In this document: piece after piece, positions 1 through 7,002 of the stretch
Position numbering within the stretch: the stretch's first letter is position 1
Layout: every line of letters begins with the position of its first letter
NCBI GenBank assembly: GCA_027296525.1
Contig: JAPUJA010000340.1
Coordinates: forward strand, 1-14,758
DNA: 14,758 nucleotides
Direction of reading: 5' to 3'
From: Pseudomonadota bacterium
GTDB lineage: Bacteria > Pseudomonadota > Alphaproteobacteria > UBA828 > JAPUJA01
Notes under the pieces: generated by a model
Databases searched by the model: none
Seen by the model: only the letters and a program-made list of their open reading frames with translations
Told to the model about the DNA's origin: nothing
Translations under genes and position numbers: made by a program

Positions 1-1226
1 ATCACCATGTCGCCGGGGCCCTGCTCGCCCAGAACGAGGATCCCGCGCCCCTCGAGGGGCGCGCCGGTCCAGACGGGAAGCGGGACCTCCTCGGGCAGGC
101 TTTCGATCACGCCCCAGCGCCACTCATAGGCGTCCCAGCCTTCCGCCAGACGGCCTTGGAGGAGCAGGAACAACGCCTGGTCGAAGCGCGCCGTTAGGTA
201 CTGCGGATCCATCTCGATGGCCTTATCGAAGCATTCCTCGGCGTCTTCAAACCGGTGGGCGTATTGGTGCACGAGCCCCAGATTATTATAGGCGATCGCG
301 TGGTCGGGCTTGATCTCGAGCGCACGGCGATAACAGCCCGCCGCACGGTCGAGCTCGCCCGTCGCCGTCAAGGCGTTTCCGAGATTGAGATGCGCCCCGA
401 TGTGGTCTGGAATTTCCCGGATCACCTCGTCGAAGAGTTCGATCGCCTCGTCGAAGCGCTCGAGCTCGGTGAGCACCGTCCCAAGATTGAATCGCACCTC
501 GGTGAATTCCGGGCGGTGCTTCAGGGCTTCCTGAAAACACAGCACCGCCTCGTCAAACCGCCGCATCTCCTGCAGCACAACGCCGAGGTTGTTGCAGATG
601 TCGACGTGATCGGGCTGGCGGCGGAGCGCCCTGCGGTAATGCTCACCGGCCTCTTTAAGCTCACCCTCCGAATGGCGAAGCGCCCCGATGTTGAAATGGG
701 CCTCGACATGTTCGGGATCGAGCGCGAGTGCCCGCTCGAAGGCGCCCGCCGCGTCCTCGGTTCGCCCGTCTTCGTGAAGCATGACGCCGAGCTTCGTGTG
801 CAGATCGGGATCGCGATCGTTGAGTTCGAGGGCGCGCTCGAAATGAGCCCGCGCGTCGTCGCGCCGGCCTTGGGTGCTGCGCAGGATTCCCAGATTCTTG
901 ACGAGCTCGGCTTCGCCCGGGGCGATCGCGACGGCCTTTTCGAGCGTATCGGCCGCGCCGTCGATGTCTCCCGCCTCCTTCAGGCTCACCGTGAGATTGA
1001 TGAGGGCGTTGAAGTTGTCCGGCACGAGCTCGAGCACGCGCCGATAACAGGCGATCGCGTCGTCCCAGTCGCCGCGAAGTGAGTGAAGCACGCCCAGATT
1101 GTTGATGGCGTCGAGATGCCGCGGATCGTGCTTGAGGACCTTCCGATAGAGCTCGGCGGCCGCGCCGGCATCGCCCGCCTGGTGCTCTCGGAGTGCTTCC
1201 TGAAAGAGCTGGTTCGCGTTCATCAT
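1..1226 (-). CDS. TPR-repeat glycosyltransferase-like protein, C-terminus cut by window edge
   Basis: The reading frame is open from the ATG at 1226 to the left edge (408 codons visible, no stop). From about residue 3 to 345 there are ten or so consecutive tetratricopeptide repeats with strict 34-residue spacing and NNLG-type signatures (INNLG at 41, CNNLG at 211, YNNLG at 313). After the repeats come GWDAYEWRW (363-371) and GEQGPGD (400-406). The same two landmarks occur in the gene at 2911-4995, where they open a GT-B-like glycosyltransferase domain, so a similar domain probably lies beyond the edge. I infer a protein- or glycan-modifying glycosyltransferase whose TPR superhelix binds its target, possibly flagellin given the neighbours; this is not proven. 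The start is supported by GAGG seven bases before the ATG. A second ATG follows directly. It lies 146 bases downstream of the methyltransferase, so it may be read through or have its own promoter. Confidence 0.85.
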   Translation of the reverse strand, partial: MMNANQLFQEALREHQAGDAGAAAELYRKVLKHDPRHLDAINNLGVLHSLRGDWDDAIACYRRVLELVPDNFNALINLTVSLKEAGDIDGAADTLEKAVAIAPGEAELVKNLGILRSTQGRRDDARAHFERALELNDRDPDLHTKLGVMLHEDGRTEDAAGAFERALALDPEHVEAHFNIGALRHSEGELKEAGEHYRRALRRQPDHVDICNNLGVVLQEMRRFDEAVLCFQEALKHRPEFTEVRFNLGTVLTELERFDEAIELFDEVIREIPDHIGAHLNLGNALTATGELDRAAGCYRRALEIKPDHAIAYNNLGLVHQYAHRFEDAEECFDKAIEMDPQYLTARFDQALFLLLQGRLAEGWDAYEWRWGVIESLPEEVPLPVWTGAPLEGRGILVLGEQGPGDMV

Positions 1227-1270
1227 CGAGGATCCTCGTGCCCGCCTGAAGCGACCTTACGGGGCGGTGG

Positions 1271-1285
1271 TTAATGATCGATTAG
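1271..1285. promoter_or_regulatory. possible CtrA-like box upstream of the left TPR gene
   Basis: The spacer of about 146 bases between the methyltransferase stop and the left TPR gene contains TTAA-N7-TTAG, one mismatch from the alphaproteobacterial CtrA consensus TTAA-N7-TTAA. It sits about 45 bases before the ATG at 1226, in an AT-rich patch of an otherwise GC-rich spacer. One near-consensus site can occur by chance, so this is only a candidate. A perfect example is present upstream of cheY in the same window. Confidence 0.25.
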
Positions 1286-1372
1286 CCATGACCCCTGCCG
1301 CCTTCCCGGCGCCCGCTTCCGGTGGTTCGGCATCGATGGAGAGAGGCTTTTGTCGCGCGGCGCGCGTCATGA

Positions 1373-2149
1373 TCAGGCTTTGATGATGACGGATTGCCCC
1401 GTGTCGAGAGCGACGAACGGGAGATCGTGGCGGGTCATGAACTCGTCCCAGGCCTTGCCGCCCCCGGGGAAGCTCGGCGATGCGTAGTCGTCGTTCACGA
1501 TCACGCCGCCGGGGCTTAGGCGCGGATAGAAATATTCCAGCGTGGCGAGGGTGGGCGCGTAGAGATCGACATCGATATGCACGAACGACCAGCGGGCTTC
1601 AGGCAAAGTCTCGAAAACCTCCGGGATCCATCCCTTGTGGAAGTCGATCTCCGGGTAATCCTGCAAGACCGACTTGACGTGCTCGATGGGTGCCGCAAGG
1701 TCGCCCGCCTGGTGGGACATCGTATATTCGACGGCGCCGCCCGGGCGTTTGAGGCTGGAGATCGCATCTTGGGGGACGGGCGCGCTCAAGCCCTCGAAGC
1801 TGTCGATCAGATGCAGGCCGGCACCTCGGAAATCGCTCTCCAGGTGTCTCGCCAGGCGACAGAGCAACAACGTGCTGAAGCCCGCAAGCACGCCGCACTC
1901 CGCCGACGCGCCTTCGACCTCACGGGTGGCGTGAAAATACTGCGCGAGAGTGAGTGCGCGGCCCGTTCGGCGAAGAACCTTCCAGGCCGGCAGGCCCGTG
2001 TGCGACCGCTCGATGGCGTCACGGAAGACGGAGAGGAAGGCGAGGCCCGCCACCTCCGCCCGGCCGTAGAGGATCTCGAGGTGGCGCTCGATCGGGGCCC
2101 GGCTGTGGATCTGGGCGATCTTCTGTAGAAAGGCGTACGCTTCTCCCAT
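1373..2149 (-). CDS. TylF/MycF-family O-methyltransferase
   Basis: This is a 258-residue SAM-dependent methyltransferase resembling the macrocin O-methyltransferase (TylF/MycF) family, which methylates sugar hydroxyls. Visible landmarks are the SAM-binding loop ECGVLAGFST (84-93), the acidic residue after strand 2 in LIDSFEG (D117), and HIDVDLYAPT (191-200). GGVIVNDDY (214-222) supplies the paired aspartates that, with D193, would form the divalent-metal site of this family. The open frame extends 36 codons further upstream, but those residues are low-complexity and basic. The ATG at 2149 has AGGAG seven bases before it (2157-2161), so I chose it. The gene follows the glycosyltransferase by 28 bases and is probably co-transcribed with it. 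The likely job is capping a sugar added by the neighbouring transferases; the acceptor is unknown. Confidence 0.85.
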   Translation of the reverse strand: MGEAYAFLQKIAQIHSRAPIERHLEILYGRAEVAGLAFLSVFRDAIERSHTGLPAWKVLRRTGRALTLAQYFHATREVEGASAECGVLAGFSTLLLCRLARHLESDFRGAGLHLIDSFEGLSAPVPQDAISSLKRPGGAVEYTMSHQAGDLAAPIEHVKSVLQDYPEIDFHKGWIPEVFETLPEARWSFVHIDVDLYAPTLATLEYFYPRLSPGGVIVNDDYASPSFPGGGKAWDEFMTRHDLPFVALDTGQSVIIKA

Positions 2150-2177
2150 GACCGCGCTCCTGTGATCTCGCGGGCGC

Positions 2178-2897
2178 CTAGGCCGCTTCCGTGCGGCCGT
2201 GGTCGATTCCCATCTGGCGTTCGAGGGCCTCTTTCTCGGCCAGCCAGAGTTCGCCATAGGCGACGTCTCTGCAGTCTTCGAACCACGGGCCGCCGCGCGT
2301 GTAGTGAATCACCTTCGGCGTTCCATGATCGGGTTTGGGGCTCCACCCCTCGAGCCAGTTCCACGTCTCCGGTACCGTGCCGATCAGCGCGTCGTCGAGC
2401 CATTGGAAGCGGTGCAGGAAAGCGGGCTCCTCGCGGCTCACCAATTCGGGCGTCAACACGCGGTTCGCGGGATGACCGCAATTGATCAACATCAGGCTCG
2501 ACCAGTTCTTGCGCGGATAGACGGTCTGGATGCAGCCATCCATCTTGGTGAGCTCGGGCGGCCGGTGATCGTGATGGACACACATCAAGGCGTAGCGGTC
2601 GTCGGCGCGCGCCAGGAGTTCCTGAACGTCGCCGAGCCACAGAAAATCGCAGTCGCAGAACAAGGCCCACCCCTCATAGTCGGTGAGCGCGGGGACGAGA
2701 AACCGCGTGTAGCAGAATTGGGTGGTGGCGAGGGGGTCCGGCTCGCGCCAATAAAGCCGCTGATAACGCAATGCCTTTTCACGCAACGCGATGACTTTGA
2801 CCGGCTTGGAGGCGTGACGCTGAATCGAGGAGCGGCAGACCTGATAGGCGATGTCTTCACGGCTATCCCAGCCGACATAGACGGGAATCTCGCTCAT
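2178..2897 (-). CDS. GT8-like glycosyltransferase with DxD motif
   Basis: This protein of 239 residues has a GT-A-like layout: an N-terminal strand PVYVGWDSREDIAY, a central DCDFLW (D82, D84) forming the metal and nucleotide-sugar DxD site, and KVIHYTRGGPW (195-205). The last resembles the C-terminal His-x-x-Gly-x-x-Pro-Trp signature of family GT8 retaining transferases. No signal peptide or membrane segment is visible, so it should act in the cytosol. AAGGAG lies nine bases before the ATG and overlaps the stop of the upstream TPR gene (13-base gap), indicating an operon with the sigma-54 promoter at 5040-5055. The donor sugar cannot be read from the sequence. The placement between two TPR-glycosyltransferases and next to a sugar methyltransferase suggests building a short glycan, plausibly on flagellin. 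Confidence 0.75.
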   Translation of the reverse strand: MSEIPVYVGWDSREDIAYQVCRSSIQRHASKPVKVIALREKALRYQRLYWREPDPLATTQFCYTRFLVPALTDYEGWALFCDCDFLWLGDVQELLARADDRYALMCVHHDHRPPELTKMDGCIQTVYPRKNWSSLMLINCGHPANRVLTPELVSREEPAFLHRFQWLDDALIGTVPETWNWLEGWSPKPDHGTPKVIHYTRGGPWFEDCRDVAYGELWLAEKEALERQMGIDHGRTEAA

Positions 2898-2910
2898 CGC
2901 GCTTCTCTCC

Positions 2911-4995
2911 TTACTTTGAAATATGTTGATTGACTGTGGCGAGCATCAGCGCGAACTCGTCGGCCGTGCGGCGAACCGTTTCACACCACGCCTCATCCTG
3001 TTTCTGACGAATGAGATGCATGGTGGGATACCAGGGGGAGTCGCTGCGTTGGATCTGCCAGCGCCAGCTGGGCGCCGCGGGAACGAGTGCCCAGATGGGC
3101 TTTCCGAGGGCTCCTGGAAAATGAACCGTCGTATTGGCGATCGATATGACGAGATCGAGCGCATCGATTTGCGCGGCAAAGTCGTCGAGATCGGTGAGTG
3201 GATCAGCGTCCGGCCAGTCGGCGATCTTGATGCCCCAACGTTCGCGGGCTTTGTCGATCTCCGCACGGCAGTCGCCATATTGCAGGTTGACGAAATGAAC
3301 GCCGGGGACTCCAAGTAACGGACGCCAGTCGGCGAGGGAGGTTTGACGCAGCCGACGCTCGGTCGGCGTCTTGCCGCCGCGCCAGGAAATGCCGACCTTC
3401 AGGCCCGATCCCAGGGCTTCGTAACGTGCCCGCCAGCGCGTGACCGCCTCGGGATCGGTCGCGAGATAACGCGGCCGTCCCCGGCGAAAGCTTTCTTCGT
3501 CCGGCCGGTAGTAGCGGGGCAGCGAGCCGATCGGAATGATTACGGCGCGATCGGCGCCGGCTTCTCCGCTCGTGGCCTCCGGTCGCGTGTTGGTGACCGT
3601 AAGATCCGGAAAGGAGCGTGTGAACAACGGGGCGAGGCGGCCTTCGACATGGAGTGATATCTCGCGGGCCTCGGCCGCCAGATCGTTCAGGCATTGAGCA
3701 AACATCACGATATCGCCCGGCCCTTGTTCGCCGACGACTTTGACCGTTCGTCCGGCGAGGGAAACGGGCGTCATCCCGTCCAGGAAAGCCGACGGCAAGT
3801 TGCTCCGGGGCATGCGCAGGCGCCAGTCGTAGGCGTCCCAGCCGGTCTTGTAACGCCCGAGCAACAGCAAGAGCTGAGCGCGGTTGTATTGAGCCTGGAC
3901 AAAATCCGGCCGGATTGTGCTCGCCATCGCGTAAATATCGAGCGCCTCGTCGTACCGTCCAAACTGCTGAAGCAGGATTGCGAGGTTGTTGTGGGCCTCG
4001 GCGGAGTCCGGCTCGAGAGCGATCGCCTGACCGAAGTTCGCGGCCGCCTCTTGCAGGTCGCCGGCCATTACCTGAGTGATTCCGAGATCCGAATGCGCCT
4101 CGGCATGGTTCGGATAGCGCTTGATCACGGCTTCGTAGATTTGAATGCTGTGCTCCAAGCAGTTCTCCCGGCGCAGTCGGGTGGCCAACTCGAGATAGGG
4201 CTCGGGATCGTCCGGCGCGGCGCCAGCCCATTCGCTGAACCGGACCGTCGAGGGATCCGCATCGCTGAGGGCGCGTACGATGCGCTGCATCGGTTCAGAC
4301 ACCGTTGCGTCATGGGGTGCGGCGCCGGCGGCACGGTGGAAACAGGCGAAGGCCTCGACCGGACGGCCGAATCGTTCGTAGGCGAGGCCGAGATTGATCC
4401 AAGCCGGCGACATCTCCGAATTAAGGGAGACGGCTCGCTCGAAATGGGTGATCGCTTCGTCGAGGCGATCGAGCTTGATCAGGGCGGCGCCCAGGTTCGA
4501 ATGGAGCTCGGCGTTCTCCGGTTCGAGCTTGAGGGCCTGCCAGTAGCCTGCGACGGCCTCGGCATTCCGGCCGAGCAGGCGAAGCGCGTTTGCCGCATTG
4601 CTCTGGGCGGTCGTGAATTTCGGTTCGAGCGCAATCGCCTCCCGGAAGGAATCGAGTGCGGCGCTGGGATCGCCGGCGGAAAGCAGGAGCATGCCGAAGC
4701 TGTTGTGATAAGAGGCCGCGTCCGGGCGCAGCCGAAGGGCATTGGCCACGCGTTCGGCCGCTTCCTCGGTCCGGCCGAAGCCGGCCAGGGCGAGCCCTAA
4801 AAGATGAAGCCCGTCCGGATTCCGCGGCTCATGGGCCAGAAGATCGCGCAGGAGCGTTTCGGCTTGCTCGAGCTTTCCGTCATCGAGCAGCGCTGCGCTT
4901 TCGGTGAGCAGCGAATGGCTCTCGCGAGCGGGCGGGGCGGGTGAAGCCCCCTCGCTTGGTGTCGCGGCATCGAGGCGCGCGAAACGGCCTCTCAT
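2911..4995 (-). CDS. TPR-domain glycosyltransferase (GT-B/heptosyltransferase-like C-terminus)
   Basis: This is a two-part protein of 694 residues. Residues about 26-385 are TPR repeats (HSNLGAAL at 165, AWINLGLAY at 198, HNNLAILLQQ at 335), broken near 230-265 by a less regular stretch. Residues about 385-694 form a GT-B-like domain beginning GWDAYDWR (385-392) and GEQGPGD (422-428). It continues with VGISWRGG (534-541) and LQYGD (571-575), and ends with DLVISIANTTVHFPGALGKP (614-633), the donor-site region typical of ADP-heptose/O-GlcNAc-transferase-like folds. There is no signal peptide. It is the first gene after a sigma-54 promoter and is followed by the GT8-like and methyltransferase genes. 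A flagellin glycosyltransferase is the best inference given fliB, fliW and the promoter class; an envelope-polysaccharide role is the alternative. GAGGAG sits very close to the ATG, so the start is reasonable but not certain. Confidence 0.8.
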   Translation of the reverse strand: MRGRFARLDAATPSEGASPAPPARESHSLLTESAALLDDGKLEQAETLLRDLLAHEPRNPDGLHLLGLALAGFGRTEEAAERVANALRLRPDAASYHNSFGMLLLSAGDPSAALDSFREAIALEPKFTTAQSNAANALRLLGRNAEAVAGYWQALKLEPENAELHSNLGAALIKLDRLDEAITHFERAVSLNSEMSPAWINLGLAYERFGRPVEAFACFHRAAGAAPHDATVSEPMQRIVRALSDADPSTVRFSEWAGAAPDDPEPYLELATRLRRENCLEHSIQIYEAVIKRYPNHAEAHSDLGITQVMAGDLQEAAANFGQAIALEPDSAEAHNNLAILLQQFGRYDEALDIYAMASTIRPDFVQAQYNRAQLLLLLGRYKTGWDAYDWRLRMPRSNLPSAFLDGMTPVSLAGRTVKVVGEQGPGDIVMFAQCLNDLAAEAREISLHVEGRLAPLFTRSFPDLTVTNTRPEATSGEAGADRAVIIPIGSLPRYYRPDEESFRRGRPRYLATDPEAVTRWRARYEALGSGLKVGISWRGGKTPTERRLRQTSLADWRPLLGVPGVHFVNLQYGDCRAEIDKARERWGIKIADWPDADPLTDLDDFAAQIDALDLVISIANTTVHFPGALGKPIWALVPAAPSWRWQIQRSDSPWYPTMHLIRQKQDEAWCETVRRTADEFALMLATVNQHISK

Positions 4996-5039
4996 CTCTC
5001 CTCACAACTGGATGCGTCGCGATTTCCCCGACTTCCCGC

Positions 5040-5055
5040 GCAAGGGGCGTGCCAG
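5040..5055 (-). promoter_or_regulatory. sigma-54 promoter of the TPR/glycosyltransferase operon
   Basis: Read on the minus strand the site is CTGGCACG-CCCC-TTGC. It matches the sigma-54 consensus (YTGGCACG-N4-TTGC) at every key base, with the invariant GG and GC separated by exactly ten bases. The -24 element lies at 5048-5054 and the -12 element at 5040-5043. The predicted transcript start is near 5028, about 33 bases before the ATG at 4995. It is placed in the 101-base gap after fliB, so the modification genes can be transcribed separately from fliB as a late flagellar unit. Confidence 0.85.
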
Positions 5056-5067
5056 CGAGGACTTCCC

Positions 5068-5079
5068 TCAATCGATTGA
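5068..5079. repeat. 12-bp perfect palindrome upstream of the sigma-54 promoter
   Basis: TCAATCGATTGA is its own reverse complement. It lies 13 bases upstream of the -24 element at 5048-5054 and 17 bases past the end of fliB. It is not followed by a T-run on either strand, so it does not look like an intrinsic terminator. It could be a dimeric regulator site or chance. Confidence 0.4.
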
Positions 5080-5096
5080 AAAGGCGTGTTTATTTT

Positions 5097-6392
5097 CTAC
5101 GCAGTGGAGATCGTCGAGACGGGCACGGCCGGAGAGGGCGGCAGAAATTGCCGCCTCGGGCCGAGCGCATCGCCGGCCCAGCCCGGCGCGTCGTCGAGCA
5201 GGCCGCGCAGGCGCGCTTCGCGATGCCATCCCGCCTCCCGGTAGATCGAGAGCGAGAGTTCCGGTTCGGCCAAGTGATCCAGCAGCCGTGCCAGGCTCTG
5301 AACCACCCGCACGATCGTGTCGGGGTCGGGCGGCGTGCCGTCGTCCGCGACATGGCTCATCAGGGCAAGGCGCACGGTCGCGAAGCGTATGCCGAGTATG
5401 GTTGCGCGCTCGGCGGGGTTGCTCCCGAGCCCCGCATGGGGGAAGGCGCTCGAATCGATCTCAGCCTGCAGCCAGCGGTGCAGAACCGGTGCCATCCGGG
5501 GTGCCGCGTCTTGCCAAAGCTCACGCAGCCGCGGATAGGCATCATCCGGCCCGACGGGTCCGGGCAACCGCATCAGTGCGAAGGAGCTGGGTTCGAGCCG
5601 CACCGCGAGGGCTTTTTCCATGGTGCGGAAGGTTTCCTGAAAGCGCTCGCCGCTCGGATGTTGCGCGGCATGGGCGAGCGCCGCGAGCGCGAGAAGAAGG
5701 CGGTGGGGATCGGCTGCGTCGGCTTCCGCCGTGGCCAATCGATCCTCCACCGAGTCGATCAGGAAGGGTGTCGCCTCGGCCCACCGGGCGGGCGGTTGAT
5801 GCTGAAGCGATTGAGCGACACAGGCGATCCTCACCATCGCGCGCTCGGGCGATGACGTCGGGTCGCCGGCCAGCGCGAGAAAGCCCTCGATGACGGAGGC
5901 CCCCTCTTTGGGCGTCAGCCCCTCGGGCAAGATATCGCGCACCTTATTCGGAAGCCGCTCGACGCGATGCCCTGAATGCACAAAGGGGCGCTCACCGAAA
6001 AGCGCGAGCCGCGCGATCGACGGACAGGAAAGGAAGGCCGACATGTGCAGCTCGGCGCCGAGGCGCCGTGTAATGCGTGGGTAGAAATGACAGGAGTCGT
6101 TTACGAACGCGGTACCGTATTGCTTCTGTATCCCGCACAGGCCCGCAGTAAGCTTTACGCAGGTATCGCTTGTGCAATCGCGGCGCATAACGGTGCCGAC
6201 CGCAGTGTGGTCGAGCGCCTCCTCGAGCTCGGGAGCTTCGTGGCGATAGAGGCTCGCGGTCGGATCGTCCACCACCATCGACCAGCCGCGGCAGCAAGTA
6301 TCCTCGCAGCGCTCGGCGGCACAGACGAAATCTTCCAGCACGGCGAGGCGCTGAACCTCCGCCAAGCCATCGACCCCGTCGTTTCGTGCCAT
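5097..6392 (-). CDS. fliB: flagellin lysine N-methylase FliB
   Basis: FliB transfers methyl groups to lysine side chains on the flagellin surface. This copy has 431 residues, slightly longer than the roughly 400 of the Salmonella enzyme. The family hallmark is a cysteine-rich N-terminal third: C24, C29 and the pair C33-C34 followed by RGW, then C73, C78, GLCGIQ (C86), SCHFYPR (C101) and C123. In the family these are thought to bind an iron-sulfur cluster. The remaining two thirds are helical and alanine-rich with no recognisable second domain, as usual. It starts 14 bases after fliW; the ribosome site (GAGAG) is weak, suggesting translational coupling. Flagellin itself is not in the window, so the substrate is inferred from the family and the fliW neighbour. 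Confidence 0.9.
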   Translation of the reverse strand: MARNDGVDGLAEVQRLAVLEDFVCAAERCEDTCCRGWSMVVDDPTASLYRHEAPELEEALDHTAVGTVMRRDCTSDTCVKLTAGLCGIQKQYGTAFVNDSCHFYPRITRRLGAELHMSAFLSCPSIARLALFGERPFVHSGHRVERLPNKVRDILPEGLTPKEGASVIEGFLALAGDPTSSPERAMVRIACVAQSLQHQPPARWAEATPFLIDSVEDRLATAEADAADPHRLLLALAALAHAAQHPSGERFQETFRTMEKALAVRLEPSSFALMRLPGPVGPDDAYPRLRELWQDAAPRMAPVLHRWLQAEIDSSAFPHAGLGSNPAERATILGIRFATVRLALMSHVADDGTPPDPDTIVRVVQSLARLLDHLAEPELSLSIYREAGWHREARLRGLLDDAPGWAGDALGPRRQFLPPSPAVPVSTISTA

Positions 6393-6406
6393 GATGCGGA
6401 TCTCTC

Positions 6407-6934
6407 TTACGTGGATGTGAGTTCGTAACGGATCGGATATTTCTCGTCCGACAGGACGTACTGTGTTCCCGCAAACTGGCTTGAATCGATCAAGAGAGGC
6501 GCCTGCAGATTCACCGTGACCGTGACGTTATCGCCCTCTCGGCGCACGCAGACGAGCAAAAGAATCACCAGGTCCGCGGGATTGATTTCCAGCGTCTTGC
6601 ACGCGGACTCCATGTCCTTCGCGTCATAAAGGTCATTCTCCGTGTTGATCGGCAGCACGATGAAGGAAAGGTCCTTCTCGTCGATCGACTGCAGCAGCCT
6701 GAATTGTGCGTAGTTCTCGTTGTTGAGATCGACGAGTGCGTAGTCGCGCCACTGAGGGAAACCAAGAAGGCCCGACGCGAAGCGAATCGCCGTGGCCGGA
6801 TCCACCTCGATCGTCCCGTAGCGGGACTCGATGACGAGCTTTTCGCCCTCGGTCTTCTGATTGTCCATCTCGAGTCCGGGGTCCCCAGGGGATGATGCCT
6901 GTGATTTCTTCACAGCCGTGCTTCTCTCGTGCAT
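6407..6934 (-). CDS. fliW: flagellar assembly factor FliW
   Basis: FliW binds cytosolic flagellin and, in the Bacillus and Campylobacter systems, antagonises the translational repressor CsrA. The core begins near residue 34 (LVIESRYGTIEVD) and carries the family signatures FASGLLGFPQWRDYALVDL, an FIVLPI strand and VILLLVCVRR. It ends in LLIDSSQFAGTQYVLSDEKYPIRYEL. Length is 175 residues with an unusual hydrophilic N-terminal extension of about 33 residues. A GTG at 6943 is in frame, but AAGAAGG abuts it directly, whereas the ATG at 6934 is nine bases from that site, so 6934 is chosen. No csrA gene is adjacent. It sits between flgL and fliB, matching its role in flagellin homeostasis just before filament assembly. 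Confidence 0.92.
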   Translation of the reverse strand: MHERSTAVKKSQASSPGDPGLEMDNQKTEGEKLVIESRYGTIEVDPATAIRFASGLLGFPQWRDYALVDLNNENYAQFRLLQSIDEKDLSFIVLPINTENDLYDAKDMESACKTLEINPADLVILLLVCVRREGDNVTVTVNLQAPLLIDSSQFAGTQYVLSDEKYPIRYELTST

Positions 6935-6943
6935 GTTATTCAC

Positions 6944-6950
6944 CCTTCTT
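6944..6950 (-). promoter_or_regulatory. ribosome binding site deciding the fliW start
   Basis: AAGAAGG on the minus strand is nine bases before the ATG at 6934 and zero bases before the in-frame GTG at 6943, so translation should begin at the ATG. Immediately upstream, TTAGT and ACTAA can pair around a nine-base loop, placing a short weak hairpin directly before the site. Confidence 0.6.
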
Positions 6951-7002
6951 AGTTGCTAAATGACTAACTCCGTCCGGACCGTCGCCTGAGCGCTTTGGCG
7001 CC

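Noticed and set aside
255..1082. 275-codon open frame on the plus strand
   Set aside because: Antisense to the left TPR gene, which has regular 34-residue repeats and a ribosome site.
1349..1364. GC-rich inverted repeat after the methyltransferase stop
   Set aside because: Five-base CGCGC/GCGCG arms could form a hairpin, but it is followed by ACAAAAG rather than a T-run, and such runs are common in GC-rich DNA, so I do not call a terminator.
3694..4800. 368-codon open frame on the plus strand
   Set aside because: Antisense to the TPR-glycosyltransferase; periodicity merely mirrors the TPR repeats of the real gene.
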